This document shows positions 48,871 through 57,974 of a DNA stretch of 64,000 nt, piece by piece. The notes under the pieces were generated by a model. That model made no database searches and was not told the origin of the DNA. It saw nothing but the letters and a program-made list of their open reading frames with translations. Within the stretch, counting starts at the first letter, position 1. The number at the start of each line of letters is the position of its first letter. The stretch lies in the NCBI RefSeq assembly GCF_900143645.1, contig NZ_FRFD01000009.1, forward strand, positions 62,001-126,000, in the 5' to 3' direction. The position numbers were made by a program, and so were the translations under genes. This DNA comes from Anaerocolumna xylanovorans DSM 12503 (GTDB lineage: Bacteria; Bacillota; Clostridia; Lachnospirales; Lachnospiraceae).

Positions 48871-48908
48871 GAGTTGATGGGCATCTCACCTAAGATCCCC
48901 ATCAACTC
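48871..48908 (-). other. intra-operon hairpin after the binding-protein gene
   Basis: GAGTTGATGGG (48871-48881) pairs perfectly with CCCATCAACTC (48898-48908). There is no T run, so it probably protects the upstream message or causes partial termination. This would give more binding protein than permease, a common arrangement in ABC import operons. Confidence 0.75.
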
Positions 48909-48925
48909 GTGTAACTATTTATTTA

Positions 48926-50395
48926 TTATTTGTTTACATTTTCATCAAGAAGTTTCTGATAGTTATCGTTAGCTGTCTTCATAAGAGATGCAACATCTGC
49001 CTTCTTGTCAGTAATAACTGCCTGAAGAACTTTTGTAAGTTCAGCATATAAATCCTGTGCAGAACCGGGTTCTTCCAATCTTAAATTACCATCTGCCTTA
49101 ATGATGTTAAAGTAATCATTGTAAAGATTCATATCAACATTACTGTACTCTTTTTGAACTGCACTTTCAGCATCAAGAACTTTCTGGTCAACCCAGCAAG
49201 GGAAACGAGGAATTACAGGTACGCCGTTGTCATTCTTGTTCTGAGCATCAGCCTTCATACCAGCAATAGCATCATCGGTAGCAACGGGAGCTTTACCCAT
49301 AACTTCCAGATAGTCAAGAGCTGCATTAATCTGATCAGGAGTAGCATCCTTAGAGAACATGTAAGGAGTACCGCCGGATAAGGAATACTGTCCGCCAGGA
49401 CCTGCAGGCATGGGTACTAAAGATAATTTGTCAACAGGAAGACCATTAACCTGTGTAGGTTGGTTAACAGCGTCGTTAGCTGCAATATACATAGCTGCTG
49501 TGCTTGTTCCTAAGTTTACAAAACCAGTTCCCCAATCTTCGTTGGTAGGATCGGGAGTAAGCACATCATAATCCCATTTTAAGGATTTAACATATTCCAT
49601 TGCTTTGATTGCTTCAGGTGTATTTACGTTAGCAACGAATTTGCCGTCTTTTTCAAGAGTTAAGGTTGCACCAAATGCCCAGGCAATATTGCTGAAATGC
49701 CAGCCGCCTGCATTATCCTTAGCTAAAAGGCAAAGACCGGCCTGACCTGTCTTATCTTTGATAGTTTTAGCTGTCTGTGCAAGTTCATCCCATGTCTTAG
49801 GATATTTAGGGTATCCGTTTGCATCAACTAAACCGGCATCTTCAAAAAGTTCAACGTTCACCATCAGGCCAAGAGCATACCCGTCACGAGGAATACCATA
49901 TATCTTGCCATCCTTGGAAAGCAGGTTAAGAATAGAAGGATTCATTGCTGTATCCCAGCCTCTTGCTTTTAATTCATCAGTAATATCAGCTACGAAACCA
50001 CCGTTGATTAACTTCTGAGGTTCTGTATACCATGTTTCGAAGATGGTAGGAAGATTGCCTGATTCTGCAAGAGAAACGAATGTATCTGTTGCATATTTAT
50101 AATGATCAGGAACTACTTCTACATTAGGATGTGTCTCATTAAAAGTCTTTACATATCCTTCATGAAGCTTAATATCATCCGGTAATGTATCTTCAGGCCA
50201 GATACCAAGCTTTAACTGGAATTTCTCAGCAGGAGTGTCTGTTGCTGCTTCCGTAGGAGTTGCCTCTTCTGTTGTTGCCGGTGTGTCATTTTTACTTGTA
50301 TTTGCTGTGTTGTTATCCTTCTTGCAGCCAACAAGCATGGTTGCGATCAATAGGAAGCACATAAGCATACTAACAAGTCTTTTCGTTTTTTTCAT
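48926..50395 (-). CDS. sugar ABC importer solute-binding lipoprotein
   Basis: A 489-residue extracytoplasmic binding protein. The signal MKKTKRLVSMLMCFLLIATMLVGC ends in a lipobox (LVGC, Cys24), followed by a Thr/Glu/Ala/Pro-rich linker (about residues 25-57) and a family 1 solute-binding domain with KLGIWPEDTLPDD, ESGNLPTIFETWYTEPQ and GGTPYMFSKDATPDQ. It presents oligosaccharides to the two permeases. The start at 50395 follows GGAAGGGGAAG; a TTG 21 bases upstream overlaps that site. It is the first gene of the operon and has a strong promoter with two LacI-type operators. Confidence 0.93.
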   Translation of the reverse strand: MKKTKRLVSMLMCFLLIATMLVGCKKDNNTANTSKNDTPATTEEATPTEAATDTPAEKFQLKLGIWPEDTLPDDIKLHEGYVKTFNETHPNVEVVPDHYKYATDTFVSLAESGNLPTIFETWYTEPQKLINGGFVADITDELKARGWDTAMNPSILNLLSKDGKIYGIPRDGYALGLMVNVELFEDAGLVDANGYPKYPKTWDELAQTAKTIKDKTGQAGLCLLAKDNAGGWHFSNIAWAFGATLTLEKDGKFVANVNTPEAIKAMEYVKSLKWDYDVLTPDPTNEDWGTGFVNLGTSTAAMYIAANDAVNQPTQVNGLPVDKLSLVPMPAGPGGQYSLSGGTPYMFSKDATPDQINAALDYLEVMGKAPVATDDAIAGMKADAQNKNDNGVPVIPRFPCWVDQKVLDAESAVQKEYSNVDMNLYNDYFNIIKADGNLRLEEPGSAQDLYAELTKVLQAVITDKKADVASLMKTANDNYQKLLDENVNK

Positions 50396-50430
50396 AAATC
50401 TTCCCCTTCCTTTCAAATAAGTCCTTATAT

Positions 50431-50488
50431 AGTTTTACGTTAAACTACTGATATGTATTTGTGATGTATTGTTCGTTTAACGTTAAAC
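50431..50488. promoter_or_regulatory. two LacI-type operators at the sugar importer promoter
   Basis: GTTTAACGTTAAAC (50475-50488) is a perfect 14-base palindrome with the central CG typical of LacI-family sites; AGTTTTACGTTAAACT (50431-50446) is a near-palindrome of the same kind. Their centres are 43 bases apart, four helical turns, so both could be held by one tetramer. The first overlaps the expected transcription start. Confidence 0.82.
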
Positions 50489-50490
50489 TA

Positions 50491-50519
50491 ATTATAGCAG
50501 TTGTGTAATTTGTTGTCAA
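50491..50519 (-). promoter_or_regulatory. sigma-A promoter of the sugar importer operon
   Basis: On the minus strand a full-consensus TTGACA (50519-50514), 17 bases, TATAAT (50496-50491). The perfect LacI palindrome starts two bases downstream of the -10 box. Confidence 0.93.
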
Positions 50520-50583
50520 TAGGTTTTAAATATATTTTTCTATTGTACATATTGTTGGTGAGGGTATAAGTCAATATTACAAC

Positions 50584-50622
50584 AAAAGGGAATAATACCA
50601 TATTCTGGCATACTCCCTTTTT
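50584..50622 (-). terminator. terminator of uppP
   Basis: AAAAGGGA (50584-50591) pairs with TCCCTTTT (50614-50621); the minus-strand end is T-rich. Confidence 0.7.
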
Positions 50623-50652
50623 ATAAAACATCTCAATTTATAATCCTGCCGG

Positions 50653-51483
50653 TTAATGTACTGCCAGGAAATATATCACAACCAGGATTCCCAATACAAT
50701 ACGGTAAATACCGAATGCCTTAAAATCATGTTTCTTAATATATCCCATAAGAAACTTAATAGCCAGTATAGAAACTACAAAAGCGCTTAACATGCCAAGT
50801 ATCAGAACCAGGACATCGTTTGCGGTGTAATTTAGTCCAAATTTCATCATCTTAATAAGGCTTGCTCCAAACATGACCGGAATTGCCAAAAAGAAGGTGA
50901 ATTCTGCCGCAACCCCTCTGGATACGCCAATTAATATAGCTCCAAGTATGGTAGCCCCCGATCTGGAGGTTCCAGGAATCAGGGAAAGTACCTGGAAGAT
51001 ACCGATAATAATGGCTGTCTGGTAAGTAATTTGTGAAAGACTGGTTATTCTAAAATGTCCCTTTTTATTGCGGTTTTCAATAAGAATAAAAAGAATACCA
51101 TAAACAATCAGTGTTATTGCTACTGTTATGTAATTATAAAACGCCGCATCGATCTTGTCATCATAAAGTATTCCGATAACTCCCGCAGGAATCACCGCAA
51201 CAATTATTTTAAACCACATATTCATAATATCCCCTTTTACAAAGGGTTTATTTTTATCCTTCAGCTGAAAGGGAAAGATTTTATTCCAGTAGAGAACAAG
51301 AACTGCAAGTATTGCCCCAAGCTGTATAACCACCCTGAACATTTCCATAAATTTCTCGCTGACATTTAAGGGCATCAGCTCTTCCACCAATATCATATGT
51401 CCCGTGCTGCTGATGGGAAGCCATTCTGTAATACCTTCCACGATTCCGTAAAAAATAACCTTCAAAATTTCAATAAAATTCAT
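50653..51483 (-). CDS. uppP: undecaprenyl-diphosphatase UppP/BacA
   Basis: UppP dephosphorylates undecaprenyl diphosphate to recycle the lipid carrier for cell-wall synthesis and gives bacitracin tolerance. The 276-residue protein has about eight membrane helices and both signatures: GIVEGITEWLPISSTGHM (about residues 13-30) with the catalytic Glu/His, and PGTSRSGATI (about 168-177). The start follows GGTAAAGGA. It is a single-gene unit between the sugar locus and comEC. Confidence 0.96.
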   Translation of the reverse strand: MNFIEILKVIFYGIVEGITEWLPISSTGHMILVEELMPLNVSEKFMEMFRVVIQLGAILAVLVLYWNKIFPFQLKDKNKPFVKGDIMNMWFKIIVAVIPAGVIGILYDDKIDAAFYNYITVAITLIVYGILFILIENRNKKGHFRITSLSQITYQTAIIIGIFQVLSLIPGTSRSGATILGAILIGVSRGVAAEFTFFLAIPVMFGASLIKMMKFGLNYTANDVLVLILGMLSAFVVSILAIKFLMGYIKKHDFKAFGIYRIVLGILVVIYFLAVH

Positions 51484-51589
51484 TCCTTTACCTTGCCTTC
51501 CTCCTCATTTGGTTTATTATAGTGCACACCATTCCGTATGGCAGTCTGCTATATTATAGCATACATTTATGCTTCCTAACAGGGCTCAT

Positions 51590-51614
51590 GTGAAAATTAA
51601 GAAACAATTTTCAC
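51590..51614 (-). terminator. terminator-like hairpin at the end of comEC
   Basis: GTGAAAATT (51590-51598) pairs with AATTTTCAC (51606-51614). It overlaps the comEC stop codon. The AT-rich stem without a T run makes this a weak terminator. Confidence 0.45.
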
Positions 51615-54034
51615 TTTTTCATTTTTATTCTTATTCTATTTCCGTCCGTTATTACAGTAATAGCTCCACTCTCTGTCGTTTGAAGAATTGTGCTTTTGCA
51701 TTCCATAAGGCGGTTTATGGTTTCCTTATGAGGATGTCCGTAAGAATTGCCGGCTCCGCAGGAAATAATGGCAAAGCCAGGCGATACGGCATTCAAAAAT
51801 TCATCCCCTGTTGAGTATTTTGACCCATGATGAGCCACCTTTAGGATATCATACTGCTGCCCTGCTTCTTTTATGCTCTTTGTAATCTGCTCTTCTCCCA
51901 TCCCTTCCAGGTCCCCTGTAAGCAAGAGGTCAAACTCCAGATAATGCAGTCCCAAAACAATAGAGTGGCTATTTGTATCAGAAAATGCCCCCGGTAATTC
52001 AGAAGCTTTCTTATCCGGCCAAAGACAGGAAAGGTATACGCTGCCTCTGCTGATATAATCTCCTGCGTTAAGCACAGATACCAGGGTATCTTTTTCTCCG
52101 GCTGCCCGTATAAGATTCTGATAAGCGTCTTCCTCCAGTGGAACACCCGGAAGTATCAGATTCTTTATTCTGATATCTCCCTTATAGTCCTTTTGCATCA
52201 ATTCGAGGATACCGGAATAGTGATCGCTGTCTCCATGAGTAACAATAGCATAATCAATCTCATTTATCCCCTGGAATTTTAGAAATGGCTCCAGCCTGTA
52301 TTTTCCAAGATTCTTTACGTCAGAGCTTCCTCCGTCCACGAGAATAGTGGTATTATCAGGCAGTTTTAAGAATATCCCATCTCCCTGTCCCACATCCAAA
52401 AAGGTCACTTCCAGATTATTTTCTTTTACCGGTGACAGCAGAAGAGCAAATGAAAATAATAACAACAGACTTATCCGTCTTCCCCTCTTCCGGTTACACT
52501 GTACAAAGAAAAAGAGAGTCGTATAAAAGGTGAAAATCACAAGAATATCCGGTCTCCCCGTAAGGATGCTTTTATATGGCAGACCGGAACCTACCAGACA
52601 GACTGCTTCATAAAATTCCAGAATATAGTTTACGCTGCCCATTAAAAAGATTCCTAAGGGCACACAAAAGCAGCCTGCCAGAACGGAGATAAAGGCCAGT
52701 ATTGTTAACAAAGAGGATAATGGGATGATTAAAAGATTTATAAAAGGTGAATAGACCGGTATCTCATAAAAATACCACAATAGGATAGGAAGAAGAATTA
52801 GTTGGACCCCTGCGCTTGCAAGAAATGTCTGCAATAACATCTTATTATACTGTTTTATTATTTCAATCAGCTTTCTCTTTACATCAGGAGCTGTTTTATG
52901 CTTCGATTCTGGTTTTTGAAGCTTCTCTTTTTTCCCGGATAACGCCTTTTGCAGTGCAGGATATACCGCACCTATTCCGATAACAGCACCAAAGGAAAGA
53001 AGAAAGCCGGCTCCGGTGATTTCAAGAGGCCTTTGCAGCAGAATAATAAGAGCACTAAAAGCAGTACCAGAGAGCAGATCATAAGTTCTTCCCGCCAGAA
53101 CTGCTGCCATATATACACTCATCATAACCACAGCCCTGTTGGTGGATACACCATAGCCGGTCAGCACCCCGTAGGAATATAAGAAGAGATGGGTTAATAA
53201 CGTAGATGGAAGAAGAGGCATATGAAGCCGCCTGAATATCTTGTACAAGGTAAGCCCCAGGAGGGATATATGTAAGCCTGATATGGCGAGGATATGGGTT
53301 ATGCCATTTTCTCTGTATAATTCCTTTATACCGGCATCCAGATTACCTGTATCACCTAGCATCATGGCCGTAAGAATTCCTGCGTTCTTTTCCGGAAGAA
53401 GTTTATAATAAGTGTTAGTCAATTGTTTTTTTATTCTATAAAGGGTTTGATAATAAGAATTTATTTCAGAGTTTACGACTGTAACAGAATCTGCATAGAA
53501 TTTGTAATGATATTTTTTGGTCTTATAGTATAGATATTCATTGAACTGTCCGGGATTGGAAGCCTTTGTAAACTTCATTACAGTACCGGATATCTTCACC
53601 TTATTGCCGATGGAATAGCTTTCTTTTTGATCTATATAGACTAAAATTTTAAGTTCTGTATAGCTTTTGCCTTTTTCTAAGGTAAGTACCGAATTCTTTA
53701 CCGTAAGCCTTGTGTATTTATCCGTCTCTTCCACAAGGCTTATTTCCCCTTTTGCCCAGGCCTTCTGCTTTTCTTTAAAATCCTTATCGCCCGGCGGTGC
53801 AAGAAGCGCTTTATTTATCTGCCCATACCCGGCAGCAAACAGAACGGGAAGAAGCAGAAGAAAAAAATAATTCTTAAGCCTGTTCCTTTTTCCTCCCGGC
53901 ATGAGAAAAAATAAGAGTACTGCAAGTAATATACCCACGCCTATAATTACCGCTTTTTGCAAGGAGCATGCATATGCGGCAAGTCCTGCAAGATATGCGG
54001 CAAGAATCCATATAAAAGGTCTCTTAATCTCCAT
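51611..54034 (-). CDS. comEC: ComEC/Rec2 DNA-uptake channel with metallo-beta-lactamase domain
   Basis: An 807-residue membrane protein: N-terminal helices, an extracellular OB-like segment (about 95-185), the Competence domain with many helices (about 215-500) including ITHILAISGLHISLLG, and a C-terminal metallo-beta-lactamase-like nuclease domain (about 540-800) with FLDVGQGDGIFLKLPDNTTILVDGG, THGDSDHYSG and VAHHGSKYSTGDEF. ComEC translocates single-stranded DNA across the membrane; the C-terminal domain probably degrades the other strand. It overlaps the upstream GerMN gene by one base and is the last gene of the comEA operon. Confidence 0.95.
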   Translation of the reverse strand: MEIKRPFIWILAAYLAGLAAYACSLQKAVIIGVGILLAVLLFFLMPGGKRNRLKNYFFLLLLPVLFAAGYGQINKALLAPPGDKDFKEKQKAWAKGEISLVEETDKYTRLTVKNSVLTLEKGKSYTELKILVYIDQKESYSIGNKVKISGTVMKFTKASNPGQFNEYLYYKTKKYHYKFYADSVTVVNSEINSYYQTLYRIKKQLTNTYYKLLPEKNAGILTAMMLGDTGNLDAGIKELYRENGITHILAISGLHISLLGLTLYKIFRRLHMPLLPSTLLTHLFLYSYGVLTGYGVSTNRAVVMMSVYMAAVLAGRTYDLLSGTAFSALIILLQRPLEITGAGFLLSFGAVIGIGAVYPALQKALSGKKEKLQKPESKHKTAPDVKRKLIEIIKQYNKMLLQTFLASAGVQLILLPILLWYFYEIPVYSPFINLLIIPLSSLLTILAFISVLAGCFCVPLGIFLMGSVNYILEFYEAVCLVGSGLPYKSILTGRPDILVIFTFYTTLFFFVQCNRKRGRRISLLLLFSFALLLSPVKENNLEVTFLDVGQGDGIFLKLPDNTTILVDGGSSDVKNLGKYRLEPFLKFQGINEIDYAIVTHGDSDHYSGILELMQKDYKGDIRIKNLILPGVPLEEDAYQNLIRAAGEKDTLVSVLNAGDYISRGSVYLSCLWPDKKASELPGAFSDTNSHSIVLGLHYLEFDLLLTGDLEGMGEEQITKSIKEAGQQYDILKVAHHGSKYSTGDEFLNAVSPGFAIISCGAGNSYGHPHKETINRLMECKSTILQTTESGAITVITDGNRIRIKMKK

Positions 54035-54993
54035 TATTTATCTCCGGCAATCAAATCCAGATTCCTCTCGAAAAGACCGTCAAAGGGAATGTCCTCCTGA
54101 AAAGTCTTTTTTGTGGAACCGTTAATTGTAAACTGCACTTTATTAACTGTTGATAATTCATCCAAAGAGTTAATTACGGAATACAGCACTACTTCTGCTT
54201 TAACCCCCTCTACCTTGTTTAGGAAATTTTCATTGAAATCCACGTAGCAGATTCCATCCTTGGTAGTAACTTTTAAAAGCCGCGTCCCGTCAGGGATGCA
54301 TTTTTTCATATTGGCCTCAACCGGCCCTTCCATCAGTGCTCCAATAATAGTTTTTTCGATAGGCTGCATATTTCCGTCATAGGAAACTTTCAAATCACTT
54401 GGAACCAGTTTATTGCCCTTTTCATTGGCAAAATATACGGTAATATATACATCTTCCGCGCTGCTGCCATCAATAAAATCTTTTTCATTTTTAAAGCCTA
54501 TGGGATTGCCGTTAAGCCCGGTTAATGGCGACCCGCCTACATAAAATGAAACATCATCCACCCCTTCAATCTGGCAAAGTGTCTTAATGATGCAGGCTCT
54601 TGCCAACACTTCTGTTATTCCTGTAAGATTATTATAAGCTGAATTAAATTTCAAACTTAGTCCGCTCTCACTAAATACCGCTTTTTCCACATAAAGTCCA
54701 TCCGGAATAGCCCGCTTCAAGGTAATATCATCCGGTTCTACCGAGAGAGCTTCCAGATACTCCTTTACCAGGTCTTCTTTGGTCTTTGACTTGGGAGTGT
54801 AATTTACCTGCACTATTTTTGTTTCAGCCTGATCAATACAGTAGACAAAGGGACCATTCTGATTCTTTGCCGAATCCTTCCCCCTCTCGCTGCATCCTCC
54901 GGTGGCAAGGACACCAAACAGCAGCACAAGAAAGGTCAAAGCCAGGCTTTTTTCTATTCTGTTTTTATGCCGTTTATGGATTAATCCTCTCAT
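54034..54993 (-). CDS. GerMN-domain lipoprotein
   Basis: A 319-residue exported protein. The signal ends in ATGGC (Cys34), a lipobox-like site. Two GerMN (germane) domains follow, about residues 50-170 (VQVNYTPKSKTKEDLVKEYLEAL...KRAIPDGLYVEKAVF) and about 185-305 (VYITVYFANEKGNKLVPSD...EKTIIGALMEGPVEANMKKCIPDGTRLLKVTTKDGICYVDFNENF). GerMN domains occur in the spore germination protein GerM and in lipoproteins encoded next to two-component systems (LpqB-like). It lies between the kinase gene and comEC in one operon, so it may be the kinase's extracellular partner. Confidence 0.9.
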   Translation of the reverse strand: MRGLIHKRHKNRIEKSLALTFLVLLFGVLATGGCSERGKDSAKNQNGPFVYCIDQAETKIVQVNYTPKSKTKEDLVKEYLEALSVEPDDITLKRAIPDGLYVEKAVFSESGLSLKFNSAYNNLTGITEVLARACIIKTLCQIEGVDDVSFYVGGSPLTGLNGNPIGFKNEKDFIDGSSAEDVYITVYFANEKGNKLVPSDLKVSYDGNMQPIEKTIIGALMEGPVEANMKKCIPDGTRLLKVTTKDGICYVDFNENFLNKVEGVKAEVVLYSVINSLDELSTVNKVQFTINGSTKKTFQEDIPFDGLFERNLDLIAGDK

Positions 54994-55028
54994 TTAAACC
55001 TCTTTCCTTAACTCTATTATCTGCGCCA

Positions 55029-56420
55029 TTACGCAATGTAATTAATAGGAATACGTACGGTAAAGGTGGTTCCTTCATTTTCTTTGCTGTACACCTTTAT
55101 TGCGCCCTTATGCATATGGACAGCATTCTTGGTGATAGCAAGTCCAAGGCCCGTTCCTCCTGTCCCTCTGGAACGTGCTTTATCCACTCTATAGAAGCGG
55201 TCAAAGATGGAATCCTGCGCTTCCTCCGGGATGCCAATGCCGGAATCCGAAACCTTTACATAAAAATATTTGTGGTCCGCATTTAAGGATACCCTTACCC
55301 AGCCATCCTCCACATTATATTTAATGGCATTCTCTATCAGATTGGAGAAAGCCAAAGACAGCTTCACCTCATCCACTTCTGCAATTACCGGCCTGTAGCT
55401 TTCATAGATAAGCTCAATATTGTTTTTCTTGGCAATAGGACGAAGCCTCTTTAACACAAGTTCCAGTAAATCATTAATCTTGATAGAAGTAATATTCATA
55501 TCACTGGCAGTCTTATCAAGCTTTACCAGAGATAAAAGATCATTGATAATTTTGTTCTCTCTTTCAATCTCATCTGCTATATCAATAAGGAATTCCCTGT
55601 AGAGTTCTGGCTGTACATTCTCCTGCATCAAAAGAGAATCTGCCAGTACCTTAACAGAGGTCAGAGGTGTTTTCAGTTCATGGGATACATTGGATACAAA
55701 TTCCTGCCTGGAATTCTCCAAATTCTTAATTCTTGTAAGCATCTGATTTAAGGAAATAGAAATTTGCTGTACTTCATAAAAGCCATCAATCTTTACCTCA
55801 TCATCCATATACCCTTCTGTCAGATGTCCGATAGCCTTTTTTAGATTCAAAAATGGTTTCGTGAATACACCCGAATAGAAAAAGGCATAAATGAATATCA
55901 GTATTATCGTGGTAACAAATAAAACCGTTGTCTTTTTATACAGTATTGTATAGATATTCTGAATGTTCTTCGTAGAAAAGTTCATAAGAATAACACCCGC
56001 AATTTCTTTGGAAGAGGTTTGGGTGATTGGTATTGTCATTTCGATATTATTAGCATGATTATTGTGGAAAACACTGCTGCTCCCTTTAAGGCATTTGATA
56101 ACATCCTCAGATATAATGATGTTTCCGTCCTCAACTCCATAGGTATCTTTCAGTATATTAAGCTTATTGTCTATTACAAGAATTCTTCCCTCGTAGAGAT
56201 TTGCAAGCCTTAAAACCTCCGTATTCACCTCTTCAATGGTAGAATCCTGAAGATATCCCGACGACACCAAAAGATTGGCAAGGGAATTTCCCTGGCTCTG
56301 CACCTCTGCTTTTCTCTGGTTTGTGGCAGTACTGTCGTAAGTATTTAAGATTTCCCAGGAAAAGAACAAAAGAGGTATGATACCTATTATAAAAAGAGCA
56401 AGAAGAGCATGCACTCTCAT
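55029..56420 (-). CDS. sensor histidine kinase (WalK/PhoR-like)
   Basis: A membrane histidine kinase of 463 residues from this start. It has a membrane helix near the N-terminus (HALLALFIIGIIPLLFFSW), an extracellular sensor of about 145 residues, a second helix (LFVTTIILIFIYAFFYSGVF), HAMP, a HisKA domain with His247 in VSNVSHELKTPLTS, and an ATPase domain with NLIENAIKYN, DSGIGIPEE, FDRFYRVDKARSRGTGGTGLGLAI. The start is uncertain: ATG 56420 lies 26 bases after the response-regulator stop but has a poor ribosome binding site. In-frame ATG 56489 and GTG 56525 would overlap the regulator gene. It is coupled to the response regulator upstream. Confidence 0.9.
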   Translation of the reverse strand: MRVHALLALFIIGIIPLLFFSWEILNTYDSTATNQRKAEVQSQGNSLANLLVSSGYLQDSTIEEVNTEVLRLANLYEGRILVIDNKLNILKDTYGVEDGNIIISEDVIKCLKGSSSVFHNNHANNIEMTIPITQTSSKEIAGVILMNFSTKNIQNIYTILYKKTTVLFVTTIILIFIYAFFYSGVFTKPFLNLKKAIGHLTEGYMDDEVKIDGFYEVQQISISLNQMLTRIKNLENSRQEFVSNVSHELKTPLTSVKVLADSLLMQENVQPELYREFLIDIADEIERENKIINDLLSLVKLDKTASDMNITSIKINDLLELVLKRLRPIAKKNNIELIYESYRPVIAEVDEVKLSLAFSNLIENAIKYNVEDGWVRVSLNADHKYFYVKVSDSGIGIPEEAQDSIFDRFYRVDKARSRGTGGTGLGLAITKNAVHMHKGAIKVYSKENEGTTFTVRIPINYIA

Positions 56421-56445
56421 GCTCTTTAAAAACCAGAATCCTTCT

Positions 56446-57132
56446 TTAATTTTGGAAAAAATAGCCAACACCCCATTTTGTATGTACATATTTAGGCTCG
56501 CTGGGATTATCTTCAATCTTTTCACGAAGTCTTCTTATATGCACATCCACTGTTCTAACATCTCCGGGATAATCATATCCCCAAACTGTATTAAGTAAGT
56601 TTTCTCTGCTATAGACTTTATTTGGATTGAATATCAATAACTCCAGCAAATCAAACTCTTTTGCAGTTAAATTCACTTCTTTGCTATTTACATATACTCT
56701 TCTGCTTTCGCAGTCGATTTTTAAATCTCCAAATACAACAACCTTTGCCTGAACATCCGCATTTTGCTTGGTACTGCGGCGCATAATGGCCTTAATTCTT
56801 GCCTTTACCTCTAAAATATTAAAGGGCTTTGTAATATAATCATCTGCTCCGTATTCCAGCCCAAGAATTTTATCCATATCATCTCCCTTGGCAGTAAGCA
56901 TGATAATCGGCATATTTGAAAATTCCCTTATCTGCTGGCATATTTCAAAACCTGTCATCTTCGGAAGCATGACATCTAAGAGCACTACATCATATTCCTT
57001 CTTCTTGGCTGCCTCCAGGGCCTCCTCACCGTCATAAGCACAGTCCACTTCCATACCGTCCTGCTCCAGGCTGAAGCGGATTCCCTTCACTATTAACTTT
57101 TCATCATCTACAACAAGCACCTTTTTTCCCAC
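56446..57132 (-). CDS. OmpR/PhoB-family response regulator (WalR-like)
   Basis: A 228-residue response regulator. The receiver domain has Asp9, Asp10 and the phospho-acceptor Asp53 (VVLLDVMLPKMTG), Thr in MLTAKGDD and Lys in ITKPFN. The C-terminal winged helix has LTAKEFDLLELLIFNPNKVYSRENLLNTVWGYDYPGDVRTVDVHIRRLREKI, the WalR/PhoB type. The start is taken at GTG 57132 (VGKKVLVVDDE) 5 bases after AGGTGA; GTG 57141 is an alternative. It sits 16 bases downstream of comEA and upstream of the kinase. Confidence 0.94.
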   Translation of the reverse strand: MGKKVLVVDDEKLIVKGIRFSLEQDGMEVDCAYDGEEALEAAKKKEYDVVLLDVMLPKMTGFEICQQIREFSNMPIIMLTAKGDDMDKILGLEYGADDYITKPFNILEVKARIKAIMRRSTKQNADVQAKVVVFGDLKIDCESRRVYVNSKEVNLTAKEFDLLELLIFNPNKVYSRENLLNTVWGYDYPGDVRTVDVHIRRLREKIEDNPSEPKYVHTKWGVGYFFQN

Positions 57133-57148
57133 AATAATCACCTATATC

Positions 57149-57838
57149 CTATTCACTGATAATCCTATCTTTTATTTTATTATAGACTCCATCCTTGATT
57201 CCATCAATTTCTTTTAATTCTTCAATACTCTGGAATCTGCCGTGGTTTGTCCTGTAATCTATTATGCTGTCTGCCTTTGCTTCTCCAATACCAGGCAGGG
57301 AGCAAAGTTCTTCCTTCGCAGCAGTATTGATATTGATATTGATTTTACCGCTGTTTCCTGTATTGTCTCTTGTTTGTCCTGACCCGGGGTTTTTCCCTGA
57401 ATCCGCTGCTTTGGCCTTTTCTCCCTTAAGTACCTCTTCTTTGGCAGGAATGTATATCTGCTGGCCGTCTTCTATGGAAGCTGCCTGATTGATATAATCC
57501 TTGTCCGCTTCTTTTGTAAAACCGCCTGCCAAATCCACTATCTCAAAAATTCTGGCTTCCTTTGAAACCTCATAGACTCCAGGTTTTTTGACTTCACCGC
57601 AAATATGGACATAGCACTTTTCTTCCTTTGGCGTACCGGTAATTTCTTCTTTCTCTTTATCGGTATCTTCCGGTAAATTAGTAGGAGCATCCGTCTGCTT
57701 TGTTTCCTCTGCTGTAAGGGGAGTGCCTAAAGTGCTGTCAAGTTGTTCTTTTCCATTTCTCTGACAGCTGTAGATAATTCCTGTCAGAACAAGAAAGACA
57801 GCTATAAGACCTGCTTTTAAATATTTATACTTTTTCAT
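57149..57838 (-). CDS. comEA: DNA-binding competence protein ComEA
   Basis: A 229-residue exported DNA receptor for transformation. It has an N-terminal membrane anchor (residues 7-25), a Thr/Glu/Lys-rich linker (about 30-70), an SLBB domain (about 73-133, CYVHICGEVKKPGVYEVSKEARIFEIVDLAGG), a Gly/Ser-rich linker, and a C-terminal helix-hairpin-helix pair (about 168-229, ININTAAKEELCSLPGIGEAKADSIIDYRTNHGRF). It hands double-stranded DNA to ComEC. It is the first gene of the operon comEA-regulator-kinase-GerMN-comEC. The start follows AAAGGTGTCGCT. Confidence 0.95.
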   Translation of the reverse strand: MKKYKYLKAGLIAVFLVLTGIIYSCQRNGKEQLDSTLGTPLTAEETKQTDAPTNLPEDTDKEKEEITGTPKEEKCYVHICGEVKKPGVYEVSKEARIFEIVDLAGGFTKEADKDYINQAASIEDGQQIYIPAKEEVLKGEKAKAADSGKNPGSGQTRDNTGNSGKINININTAAKEELCSLPGIGEAKADSIIDYRTNHGRFQSIEELKEIDGIKDGVYNKIKDRIISE

Positions 57839-57974
57839 AGCGACACCTTTCTAGTTTCAGAAAGGCCGGCAAACCGTATCCTCAATACATTTGCATGTTA
57901 TCATTCTACCTAATAAATTGTGGTATTACAATAGGTATTTTGAAAAGTTTGTAACCTTAAGAAAATCGTAAAAT

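Noticed and set aside
51590..51614. GTGAAAATT hairpin at the comEC end as a third copy of the structured repeat
   Set aside because: Only the simple GTGAAA...TTTCAC hairpin is shared; the core is missing, so chance similarity of AT-rich hairpins is more likely.
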